From positions 248,001-312,000 of the forward strand of contig CAVVTG010000002.1 in the NCBI GenBank assembly GCA_963751105.1: a DNA stretch of 64,000 bases, written 5' to 3'. Made by a program: the position numbers and the translations under genes. Below the pieces are notes generated by a model, which saw nothing but the letters and a program-made list of their open reading frames with translations, ran no database searches and was not told the DNA's origin. Shown here one piece after another: positions 1 through 6,335 of the stretch; position 1 is the stretch's first letter, and every line of letters starts with the position of its first letter. This DNA is from JACVRW01 sp963751105. GTDB taxonomy: Bacteria > Actinomycetota > Thermoleophilia > Solirubrobacterales > Thermoleophilaceae.

Positions 1-2
1 TC

Positions 3-368
3 CTCTCCGACGGCTGGGAGCGCGGCGATCCGATGCTCGTGGGCCGCGAGATGGCGCGTCTCGGGCGCCTGGCGCACCGGATCGTCTGGGTCAATCCACG
101 TGTGGGTTCCGAGCGGTTCTCCGTTCAGGCCGGCGGCATGGTCGCCGCCCTGCCGCACTGCGACGCGCTGGTGAGCGGCCACAGCTTCCAGGCTCTCGGC
201 GAGGTGGTGGACGCCATCGGCGGGGCGCCGGCGATGGAGCGGCAGCCGGTCGAGGTCGCCGCCGACGAGCCGGAGCCCTGGGCGAGCGCCACGCCGGAGC
301 CAGGAAGCTCGGTGGCCATGCCGAGCGGCAACAGGCCAAGCAGAGGGAACACCACCCCGGGATGGTGA
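3..368 (+). CDS. CoxE-like VWA-domain protein (C-terminal part)
   Basis: The frame is open from base 3, so the gene starts outside the window. The visible 121 residues open with LSDGWERGDP and continue REMARLGRLAHRIVWVNP, the pattern ending the von Willebrand A domain of CoxE-family accessory proteins. In aerobic CO dehydrogenase and related molybdenum hydroxylase clusters, CoxE works with the AAA+ ATPase CoxD in maturing the metal site. The last 50 residues are low-complexity Pro/Glu/Ala and probably disordered. The next gene starts 3 nt after the stop, so they are likely one operon. The CoxG-like gene at 1598 and the CoxL fragment at 550 support the assignment. The substrate of the enzyme served is unknown. 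Confidence 0.75.
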   Translation, partial: LSDGWERGDPMLVGREMARLGRLAHRIVWVNPRVGSERFSVQAGGMVAALPHCDALVSGHSFQALGEVVDAIGGAPAMERQPVEVAADEPEPWASATPEPGSSVAMPSGNRPSRGNTTPGW

Positions 369-371
369 GCG

Positions 372-557
372 ATGGCCACCGCTAAGACCTGCATCTACCC
401 CGGCTGCGAGCGACCGGCCGTGCCTCCCCACGAGCTGGGTGGGCCACAGCCTCCCTTCTGCGAGCTGGAGGAGCACAACGCGCTTCGCGCACATCAGGAG
501 CGGGAGCGCCTGGCCGCACGAGACAAGCCCGACCGAGAGGAGCAGAGGAGTGGCTGA
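372..557 (+). CDS. Small Cys-containing hypothetical protein (61 aa)
   Basis: I do not recognise this 61-aa protein. It has a CIYPGC pair near the N-terminus and a CELEEH element about 25 residues later, which together could bind one metal ion. A highly charged helix (QERERLAARDKPDREEQ) follows. The ATG is 3 nt after the upstream CoxE-like stop, and the end overlaps the next gene by 8 nt, so translation is probably coupled within a cox-type operon. It might be a small metal-binding accessory factor; that is inference from position only. Confidence 0.55.
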   Translation: MATAKTCIYPGCERPAVPPHELGGPQPPFCELEEHNALRAHQERERLAARDKPDREEQRSG

Positions 558-1011
558 CGAGGCCTACCGAGCAGTCTTCCTGCGCGTGCACCCCACCGGC
601 AAGATGGTGCTCAGCCTGACCACCGAGGCCGACGGGAACGAGCGCGAGTACGCCGAGCTCGTGGCCGCCGAGCTGGGTGTGCCCGCGCTCGACGTGAAGG
701 TCGTGCCCGCGGACACCAACCGCTTCGGCACGGGCCACGGCTTCAATACGAGCCCGTCCGAGGGCGCCTCGGCGGCGATCTCCAGCGCCACCGCCAAGAT
801 CCGCGACAAGGCCCGGCTGCTCGCCGGCATGGCGCTGGACGCCTCGCCCGAGAGCCTCACCTGGGCGAGGGGAGCGTGGACGGCCGGCAACAACAGCGAC
901 CCGGACGAGGCCAAGACGATCGAGGAGATCGCCCTTTACGCGCACGGCACCGGCGCCCTGCCGCCCGGCGTGGAGGGCGGCCTGGACGCGCAGACGGTCT
1001 ATCGCGACTGA
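550..1011 (+). CDS. Stand-alone fragment of CoxL/xanthine dehydrogenase-type molybdenum-cofactor subunit
   Basis: The GTG start lies behind a GAGGAG-type ribosome site and overlaps the previous gene by 8 nt. The 153-aa product matches an internal part of the large (molybdopterin-binding) subunit of CO/xanthine dehydrogenases: VHPTGKMVLSLTTEADG, ELGVPALDVKVVPADTNRFGTG, then KIRDKARLLAGMALDASPES and LPPGVEGGLDAQTVY. Full-length relatives have roughly 750-800 residues. The N-terminal half and the C-terminal part carrying the catalytic Glu are absent, and the sequence after the stop goes straight into the YceI gene. It cannot be a complete enzyme. It is either a degenerate remnant or a domain kept for another job; the intact frame and good ribosome site argue it is still translated. 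Confidence 0.7.
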   Translation: MADEAYRAVFLRVHPTGKMVLSLTTEADGNEREYAELVAAELGVPALDVKVVPADTNRFGTGHGFNTSPSEGASAAISSATAKIRDKARLLAGMALDASPESLTWARGAWTAGNNSDPDEAKTIEEIALYAHGTGALPPGVEGGLDAQTVYRD

Positions 1012-1017
1012 ACTGAT

Positions 1018-1557
1018 CTAGCGGTGATTGTCGAGCACGATCTCGACCTCGTCGGCGACCTTCAGGGCGCCGAAGAGGGCGGAGTAGGGCTTCATGCCCC
1101 AGTCGGTCTGCTTCACGACGGCCGTGCCGCTGAGCTTCCCGTCCGCGTCCACGATGAGGTCGAACTCGATCGGTCGGGTGGTGCCCACGAGCGTGAGGTC
1201 GCCCTGCACGCTGACCCGGCCGCCGTCATCGGAGTGCGCCGCGCCGGTCGACCGAAAGATGATGTCCTGACGCTTGAGGACCTCGTCGTCGATGCTCTGG
1301 TGGATGCTCGCCTTGTCGTCGTCGCCGAGGGCCTGGATCCCGCCAGTGCCCGTGTGCACCCGCAGCGACGTGGCGTCGGCGGCCAGCTCGATGCTCGTGG
1401 CAGAGGGATCGTCGCCCACCTCGAGCGTGCCCTCCCAGGAGGTCACGTGGATCACCAGGTCGTGCCCGGCCTTGGCCGCGGCCCCGGTTCGCCGCGTATG
1501 AACGGACAGGTCGGCGTTGTGCGGTCCGAGCCGATGCGTGCCTTGCTGAAGCGCCAC
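1018..1557 (-). CDS. YceI-family lipocalin-like protein
   Basis: This 179-aa protein has the YceI pattern: an N-terminal TGAAAKAGHDLVIHV strand pair, DEVLKRQDIIFRST in the middle, VQGDLTLVGTTRPIEFDL, and a closing KVADEVEIVLDNHR. YceI proteins are eight-stranded barrels that bind long isoprenoid or amphiphilic ligands. No signal peptide is visible, so it is probably cytoplasmic, like many actinobacterial members. Start is GTG at 1557, with a TAGGCT -10-like box (1564-1569) only 6 nt upstream, which suggests a leaderless transcript. It is convergent with the CoxL fragment (6-nt gap) and divergent from the CoxG gene. Confidence 0.85.
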   Translation of the reverse strand: MALQQGTHRLGPHNADLSVHTRRTGAAAKAGHDLVIHVTSWEGTLEVGDDPSATSIELAADATSLRVHTGTGGIQALGDDDKASIHQSIDDEVLKRQDIIFRSTGAAHSDDGGRVSVQGDLTLVGTTRPIEFDLIVDADGKLSGTAVVKQTDWGMKPYSALFGALKVADEVEIVLDNHR

Positions 1558-1597
1558 CGGGCGAGCCTATTGGGAACCCCGAGACAGGAGAAGAGAC

Positions 1598-2029
1598 ATG
1601 GCCATCGAGCTTGATCATTCGTTCTCGACCGAGAAGTCGATCGACGACAGCTTCACCTCGATCACCGACCTCGAGCGCGTGGTGCCGGCGGTAGAGGGTG
1701 GGCGGGTGATCGAGACCACGGGACCGGACTCCGTGAAGGCCGAGATCCTGATGAAGATGGGCGCGATGTCGATGAAGATGTTGGGCACGGTCGAGGTCGC
1801 GGAGCAGGACGCCGCCGCCCACACCGCCGTGCTGCGGGTCAAGGCCAAGGAGGCGGGTGGCACCGGACACGCCAACGCCGACGTGACCTTTCAGCTGGAG
1901 GACGGCGGCGGGAGCATCCACACCCGGGCGCAGATCACGGGCAAGGCCGCGTCGATGGGCGAGGGCGTGGTCATCGGCGTGCTCGACGGGCTCATTACCG
2001 ACTTCACCACCAAGCTCGGCCAGATCTGA
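1598..2029 (+). CDS. CoxG/SRPBCC-family protein
   Basis: This 143-aa protein belongs to the CO dehydrogenase subunit G (CoxG) branch of the START/SRPBCC fold. It starts MAIELDHSFSTEKSIDD, has DLERVVPAVEGGRVIE (the usual Pro-containing segment after helix 1) and the terminal amphipathic helix IGVLDGLITDFTTKLGQI. Family members bind hydrophobic ligands. CoxG is thought to help attach molybdenum hydroxylases to the membrane or deliver quinones to them, which fits the cox-type genes just upstream. The ATG follows an AGGAG ribosome site (ACAGGAGAAGAGAC). It is divergent from the YceI gene across 40 nt. Confidence 0.85.
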   Translation: MAIELDHSFSTEKSIDDSFTSITDLERVVPAVEGGRVIETTGPDSVKAEILMKMGAMSMKMLGTVEVAEQDAAAHTAVLRVKAKEAGGTGHANADVTFQLEDGGGSIHTRAQITGKAASMGEGVVIGVLDGLITDFTTKLGQI

Positions 2030-2113
2030 GCCGGGAGATTGATCTGGACGAAACGTTGACGCGCAGTACAGGACATCGGGTTGGGCCGCCAATCGCCCGA
2101 TCTCGATCAGACG

Positions 2114-2308
2114 ATGCTCATGCCCCTACATCCCATACTGCCCCGGGGGTCCGCAGCAACCCTTCGCAGACCGAGCGAGCGCCGCACGCAGCCCCCTGAG
2201 CTCACGCACGACGCCGCGCGCTACGCGTGTGAGTGCGGGACGGTCTTCACGGCGGGGGTCACCACGTCGGTCAAGTGCCCGGCCTGTGGGCAGCAGCAGC
2301 CCTGGTAG
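2114..2308 (+). CDS. Small zinc-ribbon protein
   Basis: The last 30 residues form a compact zinc ribbon: YACECGTVFTAG followed by SVKCPACGQQQPW, giving two CxC/CxxC knuckles. Such short FmdB-like ribbons are common in high-GC actinobacteria; function is unknown. The start is uncertain. I use ATG 2114 (64 aa), but a TTG at 2081 behind AGGA and an ATG at 2120 are possible. The N-terminal half is basic and probably disordered. It is convergent with the next gene (21-nt gap). Confidence 0.6.
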   Translation: MLMPLHPILPRGSAATLRRPSERRTQPPELTHDAARYACECGTVFTAGVTTSVKCPACGQQQPW

Positions 2309-2329
2309 GGCGAGGCTCCGGAAAACCCT

Positions 2330-2779
2330 CTACCCGCCGGGCCTCCTCTGAGCCGGATAGGGCACGTCGATGTCGAGGCGCCCGTCGGCCAGGAGCCTGA
2401 CCAGCATCAGCTGGGTGTCGCCGTCGCTGTAGAGGAGCTGGCAGCGGGTGGTGCCGGTCGGCCGAATCGTGCCCGCGCAGCGCACGGAGCCCACCTGCGG
2501 GCTTCCACCGCGCCGGACCTGCCGCTCGAGGCGAGCCTCCGCGCTCGCCGCGGCCACCGGCTCGACCAGATCGGGAGCGCCGTCGCGGGTGAGGAGCAAC
2601 ACGGACCCTCCGACGGCGAGCAGCACGAGGACGGCAGACACGAGCCACGCCAGGGAGGGCCGCGGAAGCGAGCGCCGGGGCGGCTCCTCGAAGAACACGA
2701 AGCCACAGTCGCGGCAGCGGGACGCCTGCGCCGGCGCACCGGCGCCGCAGCGCGGGCAGCTCGTTGTCGTGACCGTCAC
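2330..2779 (-). CDS. Zinc-ribbon, single-pass membrane protein
   Basis: This 149-aa protein has three parts. Residues 8-28 form a zinc ribbon (CPRCGAGAPAQASRCRDCGF), residues 40-62 a hydrophobic transmembrane helix (LAWLVSAVLVLLAVGGSVLL), and the rest a predicted extracytoplasmic domain with two further cysteines (VRCAG, TRCQLLY) that could form a disulphide. The tail resembles small exported domains that accompany actinobacterial zinc-ribbon anchors, but I cannot name a family. Its ATG overlaps the stop of the upstream PNPOx-like gene by 4 nt (ATGA), so the two are co-translated. Confidence 0.7.
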   Translation of the reverse strand: MTVTTTSCPRCGAGAPAQASRCRDCGFVFFEEPPRRSLPRPSLAWLVSAVLVLLAVGGSVLLLTRDGAPDLVEPVAAASAEARLERQVRRGGSPQVGSVRCAGTIRPTGTTRCQLLYSDGDTQLMLVRLLADGRLDIDVPYPAQRRPGG

Positions 2780-3357
2780 GCCCGAGCGTCGATCGCCGGG
2801 AGCCCGTCGAGGCTCTCGGCGTTCTTCTCACGCTTGTATTCGTCGAGCGCATCCGGGCCGCCGGTGCGCAGCCGCTTGGCCGCCCACTTGTCCGAATGGG
2901 GACGTTCACCCTCGTAGCTCATGAGCGGCACGCCATAGCCGCAGGAATCGGCGATCCGCTCCACGTGGACCACGACGATGGAGCGCCGGGCCTCCGCGGC
3001 GGCCGGCTCGGCGAAGGCGCAGCGGGCGAGCAGCTCGGTGAAGCGCGGGTCCTCGGGCATGACCGGCTCGCCCCGGCCGTGCAGGCGCAGGATCCGCGGC
3101 GGCCCCTCGAAGGCGCACAGCATCACGACGATCCGCCCGTTCTCGCGCAGGTGGGCGATCGTCTCGGCGCCGGAGCCGATGATGTCGAGATAGGCGACAG
3201 TGTGGTCGTCGAGCACCCTCAGCGAGTCGATCGGTCCCTTGGGCGAGAGGTTGATGTGCCCGTCGCCGGCCAGCGGCGCGGTGCCCGTGAAGAAGAGCGC
3301 CTGGCGGGCGATCCAGTCGCGCTGGTGATCGTCGATGCGGTCGAAGACCTTGGCCAC
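2776..3357 (-). CDS. Pyridoxamine 5'-phosphate oxidase-family flavoprotein
   Basis: This protein of about 193 aa has the split-barrel FMN-binding fold. Markers are ARQALFFTGTAPLAGDGHIN, LSPKGPIDSLRVLDD, AYLDIIGSGAETIAHLRENG and IVVMLCAFEGPPRILRLHG, matching the PNPOx-like family (TIGR03618-type, often F420- or flavin-dependent). The substrate is unknown. I prefer GTG 3357 as start because a TAGCAT -10-like box (3366-3371) sits 8 nt before it. A TTG at 3366 would add three residues. The -10 box overlaps the stop codon of the upstream 59-aa gene. The downstream zinc-ribbon membrane gene overlaps by 4 nt. Confidence 0.8.
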   Translation of the reverse strand: MAKVFDRIDDHQRDWIARQALFFTGTAPLAGDGHINLSPKGPIDSLRVLDDHTVAYLDIIGSGAETIAHLRENGRIVVMLCAFEGPPRILRLHGRGEPVMPEDPRFTELLARCAFAEPAAAEARRSIVVVHVERIADSCGYGVPLMSYEGERPHSDKWAAKRLRTGGPDALDEYKREKNAESLDGLPAIDARA

Positions 3358-3368
3358 GACGGACAATG

Positions 3369-3548
3369 CTAGGCCCGCGCCGGTGCGAGTGCCGCGGAAG
3401 CGACGCCTGCGTGCCCGGCCAGACGCTTGAGTCGCTCCCAGCTGGTCGGCCGCCGCGGGCGACTGCGCCGATACTCGCCGATCGTCTGACCCGCGGGGAT
3501 CGTTGTCTCGATGTAGGAGAGGGCTGGCTGTAGCTCGAAGTTCGACAT
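3369..3548 (-). CDS. Unannotated small protein (59 aa)
   Basis: The ATG at 3548 opens a 59-codon frame. The product begins MSNFELQPALSYIE, contains TIPAGQTIGEYRRSRPRRP and ends in an amphipathic basic segment (SWERLKRLAGHAG). Proteins with the 'IPAG.T..EYRR.RPRR' pattern recur as hypothetical proteins in actinobacteria; no function is known to me. Strong support comes from position. A perfect TCAGGG-N5-CCCTGA palindrome (3583-3599) with a second half-site (3607-3612) ends exactly 34 nt before the ATG, the same geometry as its neighbours in the 3.4-13.4 kb block. It is likely a member of that regulon. Confidence 0.65.
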   Translation of the reverse strand: MSNFELQPALSYIETTIPAGQTIGEYRRSRPRRPTSWERLKRLAGHAGVASAALAPARA

Positions 3549-3582
3549 GCTGCGATGGTGCCGCCGGAGAGCCGCCGGATCA

Positions 3583-3612
3583 TCAGGGGAGCGCCCTGAA
3601 CCACCACCCTGA
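3583..3612 (-). promoter_or_regulatory. Regulon site upstream of the 59-aa gene
   Basis: This is a perfect palindrome TCAGGG-GAGCG-CCCTGA (3583-3599) plus a direct half-site CCCTGA at 3607-3612, 13 nt further upstream of the gene. The core ends 34 nt before the ATG at 3548. It is one of five such sites in this block. Confidence 0.6.
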
Positions 3613-3625
3613 AACCGGCCACGAA

Positions 3626-3659
3626 CGACGAACGCCCACCGGGAGGCGGGCGCTCGTCG
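3626..3659 (-). terminator. Terminator-like hairpin after the MMPL gene
   Basis: The inverted repeat has 15-nt arms (3626-3640 and 3645-3659), a GGGA loop and two mismatches. It lies about 22 nt beyond the MMPL stop codon. There is no T-run, as is usual for GC-rich actinobacteria. Confidence 0.5.
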
Positions 3660-3681
3660 AGTGTCGTTTGTCGTCTGTGCG

Positions 3682-5907
3682 CTAGGCGGCGGCGGGCTGC
3701 ACCTCGCCCTCGTGGCTGACCTGGGGCAGCCATCTGAGCCTGCGCGGCAGCCACCAGTTCCAGTCGCCCAGGAGCTTCATCGTCGCGGGCAGAAGCACGC
3801 CGCGGATGATCGTGGCGTCGATCAGCACGGCGGCCGCAAGGCCGATGCCCATCTGCTTCATCTGCAGCTCGGACGAGAGAGCGAACAGTGAGAACACGCC
3901 GACCATGACGATTGCTGCGCTCGTGACCACGCCGGCCGTGCTCTTGATTCCGTGGGCCACCGCGTCCTCGGTGCGCATGCCGCGATCGAAGGCCTCGCGG
4001 ACACGGGTGAGGATGAACACGTGGTAGTCCATCGAGAGCCCGAACAGGATCACGAACAGGAACAGCGGGAGCCAGGCTGCGATGGCCCCGTTGCCCTCGA
4101 AGCCGAGCAGGCCCTCGGCCCAGTCGTTCTGGAACACCAGCACCAGCAGGCCGTAGGCGGAGCCGACGGACAGCAGGTTGAGCACGATCGCCTTGATGGG
4201 GATGACGATCGACCGGAAGGTGACCAGCAGCAGCAGGAACGCCGCAGTAAGCACGAACGCGAACACGTAGGGGAGGTGGCCGATCATGGCGTCGTTGAAG
4301 TCGCCCGTCGCGGCAGCCTCGCCCGTCGTGTAGGCCTCAACACCGTCGAGCTGGCCGACGGTGGCGGGAACCAGGTCGCTGCGCAGCGCTTCCACCGCGC
4401 TGTTCGACCGGTCGTCGGTGCCCGTCCCCGTGGTCGGGAGGCCCACCGTGGCGACCGTCTGATCCGAGCTGACCTCCACCGTCGCCTGGCCCTCGAAGAG
4501 GCCCGGGCGCTCGGCGGCCTTGGACTCCAGCGAGTCGATGGCCGAAACCACCGTCGAGCTGGTCACGTCGTCGGCCTTGACTACGACCATCTCCATGCTG
4601 CCCTCACTCGGGAAGGCGGCCTGGGTGCGGTCGTAGGTCTGCATCACCTCGAGCTCACGCGAGGTGTCCTCGGTTCCACCGAGGGAGGTCTGCATGCCCA
4701 GCGCCGGCAGCGCGAGCGCCACCAGGAACGCGGTGGCCACGACCGCCGAGAGCAGCGGGCGCCGCAGCACCCGGTCCAGCACGCGCGACCACAGGCTCGC
4801 CTTGCCGACCTTGCTCTTGAGCCGTCCGATCAGCGGGGGGCGGCCCTTGTCGACCTTGTCGCCGAGCTTCGAGAGCACGGCGGGCAGGACCGTCAGCGAA
4901 CCGAGCACGGCAACCGCAACCACGATGATCGTGCCCGTGGCAAAGGAGGCGAAATTGGAGATCCCGCCCAGGTACATCCCGGCCATGGCGACCATCACCG
5001 TGAAGCCGGAGATCAGCACCGCGCGACCCGACGTTGCCGCGGCAGCCTCGATCGCCGCGTCGTTGCCGCGTCCGGCGGCACGCTCTTCCCGCGCTCTCTT
5101 CACGTAGAAGAGGCTGTAGTCGATGCCCACGGCCATGCCAACGAGCACCACCACGTGCATCACTGACCCGTCGACAGGAGCGAGCTGGCTGACGGGGCCC
5201 AGCAGGCCCATGGTCGCGGCCACGCTCGTGAGGGCCAGCAGGATGGGCAGCCCGGCCGCCACCAGCGCTCCGAAGGCGAACACCAGGATGATCAGGGTGA
5301 TCGGAATAGAGAGCAGCGTGGACTTGCCCATCTCCTCGTTCGACTTGTCCATTGTCGCCTTGGTGATGCTGGCGTCGCCCGATTCCTCGATGCGAAGCTC
5401 GGGGTTAGCCTTCTGGGCCGCCTCCACTGCGGCCAGCGACGCGACGACCGACTTCTCCGTTGCGTCCGAGTCGCCAGGGAGGTCGAAGGTCACTAGGGCC
5501 GAATGACCGTCGGCCGAGACCTGCCCGCCCCGGGCCTCGTAGGGACCCACGACGTTGCTCACGCCCTTCGTGTCCTGCAGGCGTCCGGTCACGTCCTTGA
5601 CGCCGGCCCTGAACTCAGGACTGCCGGCGCTCAGCTGCTTGCTCTGTACCAGCACCTGCTCGGACGACTTCTCCGGGAAGGCCCCGTCCAGCGCCTCGGC
5701 GGCCTGTCCGGACTCGCCCGGCATGCCGCTCTTCTGGTCGATTTCCTCCTGCGGGAGGACGTTCATCCCGATGAACAGCGCAACCAGCACGAAGGCCAGC
5801 CAGCCGAAGATGGCGGTCTTACGATGCCGGACGCTCCAGCGCCCTACCCGGGCCGTGAAGTTGCTTGGCGATTGCATGGGGCTCCTCTTGGTGGGGTTCG
5901 ACTGCAT
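3682..5907 (-). CDS. MMPL/RND-family membrane transporter
   Basis: This is an RND-superfamily exporter of the MMPL type, about 741 aa with two repeated halves. The first helix is KTAIFGWLAFVLVALFIGM, then comes a large exported loop (PGESGQAAEALDGAFPEKSS), a block of five helices containing GMAVGIDYSLFYVKRAREE, the second exported loop, and a final helical block with LFGLSMDYHVFILTRVREAF. The conserved GxxxDY/SMDY aspartates relay protons. Relatives export lipids, polyketides or drugs. Two starts are possible. ATG 5877 has an AGAGGAG ribosome site. ATG 5907 places the upstream TCAGGG palindrome exactly 34 nt away, as in four neighbouring genes, and is used here. A hairpin at 3626 probably terminates it. 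Confidence 0.9.
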   Translation of the reverse strand: MQSNPTKRSPMQSPSNFTARVGRWSVRHRKTAIFGWLAFVLVALFIGMNVLPQEEIDQKSGMPGESGQAAEALDGAFPEKSSEQVLVQSKQLSAGSPEFRAGVKDVTGRLQDTKGVSNVVGPYEARGGQVSADGHSALVTFDLPGDSDATEKSVVASLAAVEAAQKANPELRIEESGDASITKATMDKSNEEMGKSTLLSIPITLIILVFAFGALVAAGLPILLALTSVAATMGLLGPVSQLAPVDGSVMHVVVLVGMAVGIDYSLFYVKRAREERAAGRGNDAAIEAAAATSGRAVLISGFTVMVAMAGMYLGGISNFASFATGTIIVVAVAVLGSLTVLPAVLSKLGDKVDKGRPPLIGRLKSKVGKASLWSRVLDRVLRRPLLSAVVATAFLVALALPALGMQTSLGGTEDTSRELEVMQTYDRTQAAFPSEGSMEMVVVKADDVTSSTVVSAIDSLESKAAERPGLFEGQATVEVSSDQTVATVGLPTTGTGTDDRSNSAVEALRSDLVPATVGQLDGVEAYTTGEAAATGDFNDAMIGHLPYVFAFVLTAAFLLLLVTFRSIVIPIKAIVLNLLSVGSAYGLLVLVFQNDWAEGLLGFEGNGAIAAWLPLFLFVILFGLSMDYHVFILTRVREAFDRGMRTEDAVAHGIKSTAGVVTSAAIVMVGVFSLFALSSELQMKQMGIGLAAAVLIDATIIRGVLLPATMKLLGDWNWWLPRRLRWLPQVSHEGEVQPAAA

Positions 5908-5941
5908 GGGGCCAGCCTGCTCCGCGCCGGGTCTCGGTTCA

Positions 5942-5970
5942 TCGGGGTAGCCCCCTGAGCCGCACCCTGA
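5942..5970 (-). promoter_or_regulatory. Regulon site upstream of the MMPL gene
   Basis: The imperfect palindrome TCGGGG-TAGCC-CCCTGA (5942-5958) is followed by a direct half-site CCCTGA at 5965-5970, 12 nt on. The core ends 34 nt before ATG 5907. Confidence 0.55.
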
Positions 5971-5996
5971 ACCGGCGGACCGGGGTCCGGGCAGGG

Positions 5997-6239
5997 TCAG
6001 GGCGTGTGGAGCTCGCGGATGCGCAGCGCGGCCGTGCGCTCGGCCACGTAGCGGGGCAGCTGCCCGAGCGCGGCGTCCTCGCTGGGCGCGTCGACCTCCC
6101 ACCAGATGTGATGAGTGCCGAAGTCGCACGACGCCCGCACCGGAGACCCGCGCAGCGGGCTTGCAAAGGCCTTGAAGGAGGCGAACACCACACCGCACTC
6201 CTGGGGGTCATGACGGTGGCTGAGCATGAAGCGGGGCAT
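5997..6239 (-). CDS. Small hypothetical protein (80 aa)
   Basis: The ATG at 6239 gives an 80-aa soluble protein: MPRFMLSHRHDPQECGVVFA, then GTHHIWWEVDAPSEDAALGQ and LPRYVAERTAALRIRELHTP. It resembles short actinobacterial proteins with an 'HRHxPxECGVVFASFKG' start and a ferredoxin-like (GYD/DUF-type) strand order. Function is unknown, and the conserved His/Cys cluster could bind metal. The upstream palindrome (6274-6290) ends exactly 34 nt before the start, tying it to the block's regulon. It lies between the MMPL gene (same strand, 89 nt downstream) and the divergent regulator at 6336. Confidence 0.75.
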   Translation of the reverse strand: MPRFMLSHRHDPQECGVVFASFKAFASPLRGSPVRASCDFGTHHIWWEVDAPSEDAALGQLPRYVAERTAALRIRELHTP

Positions 6240-6273
6240 GGCATCAGTCTCGTCCCGCGCGCCACTTCTCACA

Positions 6274-6290
6274 TCAGGGCGACACCCTGA
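6274..6290. promoter_or_regulatory. Perfect regulon palindrome between the 80-aa gene and LAL regulator 1
   Basis: TCAGGG-CGACA-CCCTGA lies in the divergent promoter region. It is 34 nt before the 80-aa gene's ATG on one side. On the other side it overlaps the -35 position of a TAGGCT -10 box (6310-6315) of the regulator gene, which would allow autoregulation. Confidence 0.6.
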
Positions 6291-6335
6291 TCTTTGCCGT
6301 TCCGTGGGGTAGGCTGGCGCGCCGGGAGCCTTTCG

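Noticed and set aside
3952..5166. Long open frame on the opposite strand of the MMPL gene
   Set aside because: It has the His/Arg/Gln-rich composition of a shadow of a GC-rich coding strand, with no domain; the MMPL protein is unmistakable.
5997..6002. TCAGGG half-site near the other regulon motifs
   Set aside because: It is simply the stop codon and last bases of the 80-aa gene (TCA read as TGA), with no partner half-site at the right spacing.
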